Assembly (NCBI GenBank): GCA_034007745.1
Contig: JAVEQI010000054.1
Location: 1 to 6,406 of the forward strand
Source: Desulforapulum sp034007745
GTDB lineage: Bacteria; Desulfobacterota; Desulfobacteria; Desulfobacterales; Desulfobacteraceae
Direction: 5' to 3'
DNA length: 6,406 nt
Under the pieces are notes generated by a model. The model was given only the letters and a program-made list of their open reading frames with translations, was not told where the DNA came from and ran no database searches. Shown in pieces: positions 6,389 through 6,406 of this stretch. The position numbers and the translations under genes are program-made. The first letter of the stretch is position 1, and each line of letters opens with the position of its first letter.

Positions 6389-6391
6389 AGT
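6344..6391. repeat. 48-bp near-perfect palindrome
   Basis: Two 24-base arms (6344-6367 and 6368-6391) meet at ACATGT with no spacer. They are complementary at 23 of 24 positions; the mismatch is A6360 against G6375. Each arm carries the motif CAACCAGGCACTG or its complement. The outer three pairs use AGT from the right flanking repeat, so the palindrome within the insert itself is 42 bp (6347-6388). It would form a strong hairpin in single-stranded DNA or RNA. No T-tract follows on either strand, so it is not an obvious terminator. Confidence 0.9.
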
Positions 6392-6396
6392 CAAGA
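6389..6396. repeat. Right copy of the 8-bp direct repeat flanking the insert
   Basis: This is the second copy of AGTCAAGA. Read through this copy and to the right, the minus strand gives the in-frame codons for F-R-N-V before L-T. That is consistent with umuC resuming here until the window ends. Confidence 0.45.
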
Positions 6397-6406
6397 CATT
6401 CCTGAA

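Larger units (their letters stand above)
5881..6406 (-). pseudogene. UmuC-type translesion DNA polymerase (Pol V catalytic subunit), disrupted, C-terminal part
   Basis: Read on the minus strand, the product matches the end of UmuC, the Y-family polymerase of the SOS response. The segments run in order: SVYVMTSRF and FYYNS (little-finger domain), KEYTKTGVVF, the beta-clamp motif QLDLF, then LMQTMDKINVRMG and the C-terminal SPAYTTDWDQLLSVR, paralleling E. coli UmuC (QLNLF, MTVMDTLN, SPRYTT). E. coli UmuC is 422 residues, so only about the last third is seen in the intact stretch (5881-6306). The polymerase and palm domains would lie beyond the window. The frame is broken by ~80 bp at 6309-6388. 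From upstream, translation would enter the insert, add 29 foreign codons and stop at a TAA (6299-6301). The apparent TTG start at 6306 has no ribosome-binding site. The stop at 5881 is normal. Confidence 0.85.

Overview
The window reads as a chromosomal stretch from an anaerobic or facultative bacterium, most likely a Desulfobacterota-type (sulfate-reducer-like) genome. That guess rests on a Tat-exported, cysteine-rich iron-sulfur protein paired with a small cytochrome b-like membrane subunit, and on the protein styles. No ribosomal or other marker gene is present, so the taxonomy is an inference.

Layout. Bases 1-785 hold no gene I can support, only a sigma70-like promoter near 651-680. A 748-codon gene (786-3032) encodes an unrecognised protein with EF-hand-like calcium loops near its N-terminus, a large central region and hydrophobic C-terminal segments. 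Two hairpins follow it. Next comes an AT-rich control region with a perfect 16-bp palindrome (3198-3213). It precedes a compact two-gene operon (3272-4246 and 4251-4709, 4 bp apart) for a Tat-exported polyferredoxin and a four-helix membrane partner. A hairpin ends the operon. A strong promoter (4759-4786) then serves a small ABM-fold protein (4922-5212) with an excellent Shine-Dalgarno and a clear terminator. A small four-helix membrane protein of unknown function (5392-5784) follows, with its own T-rich terminator.

The right end carries, on the minus strand, the C-terminal third of a UmuC-type translesion polymerase (DNA polymerase V catalytic subunit). It keeps its beta-clamp motif, but the gene is broken. 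At the break lies an ~80-bp sequence that contains most of a 48-bp near-perfect palindrome and is flanked by an 8-bp direct repeat (AGTCAAGA). Removing the insert with one repeat copy restores the expected UmuC frame, including a conserved Arg at the expected distance. This looks like insertion of a tiny palindromic mobile or repeat element.

How the genes work together. The iron-sulfur protein and the membrane protein probably form an electron-transfer module between the quinone pool and a periplasmic partner, but no catalytic subunit is in the window. The other genes look like independent transcription units.
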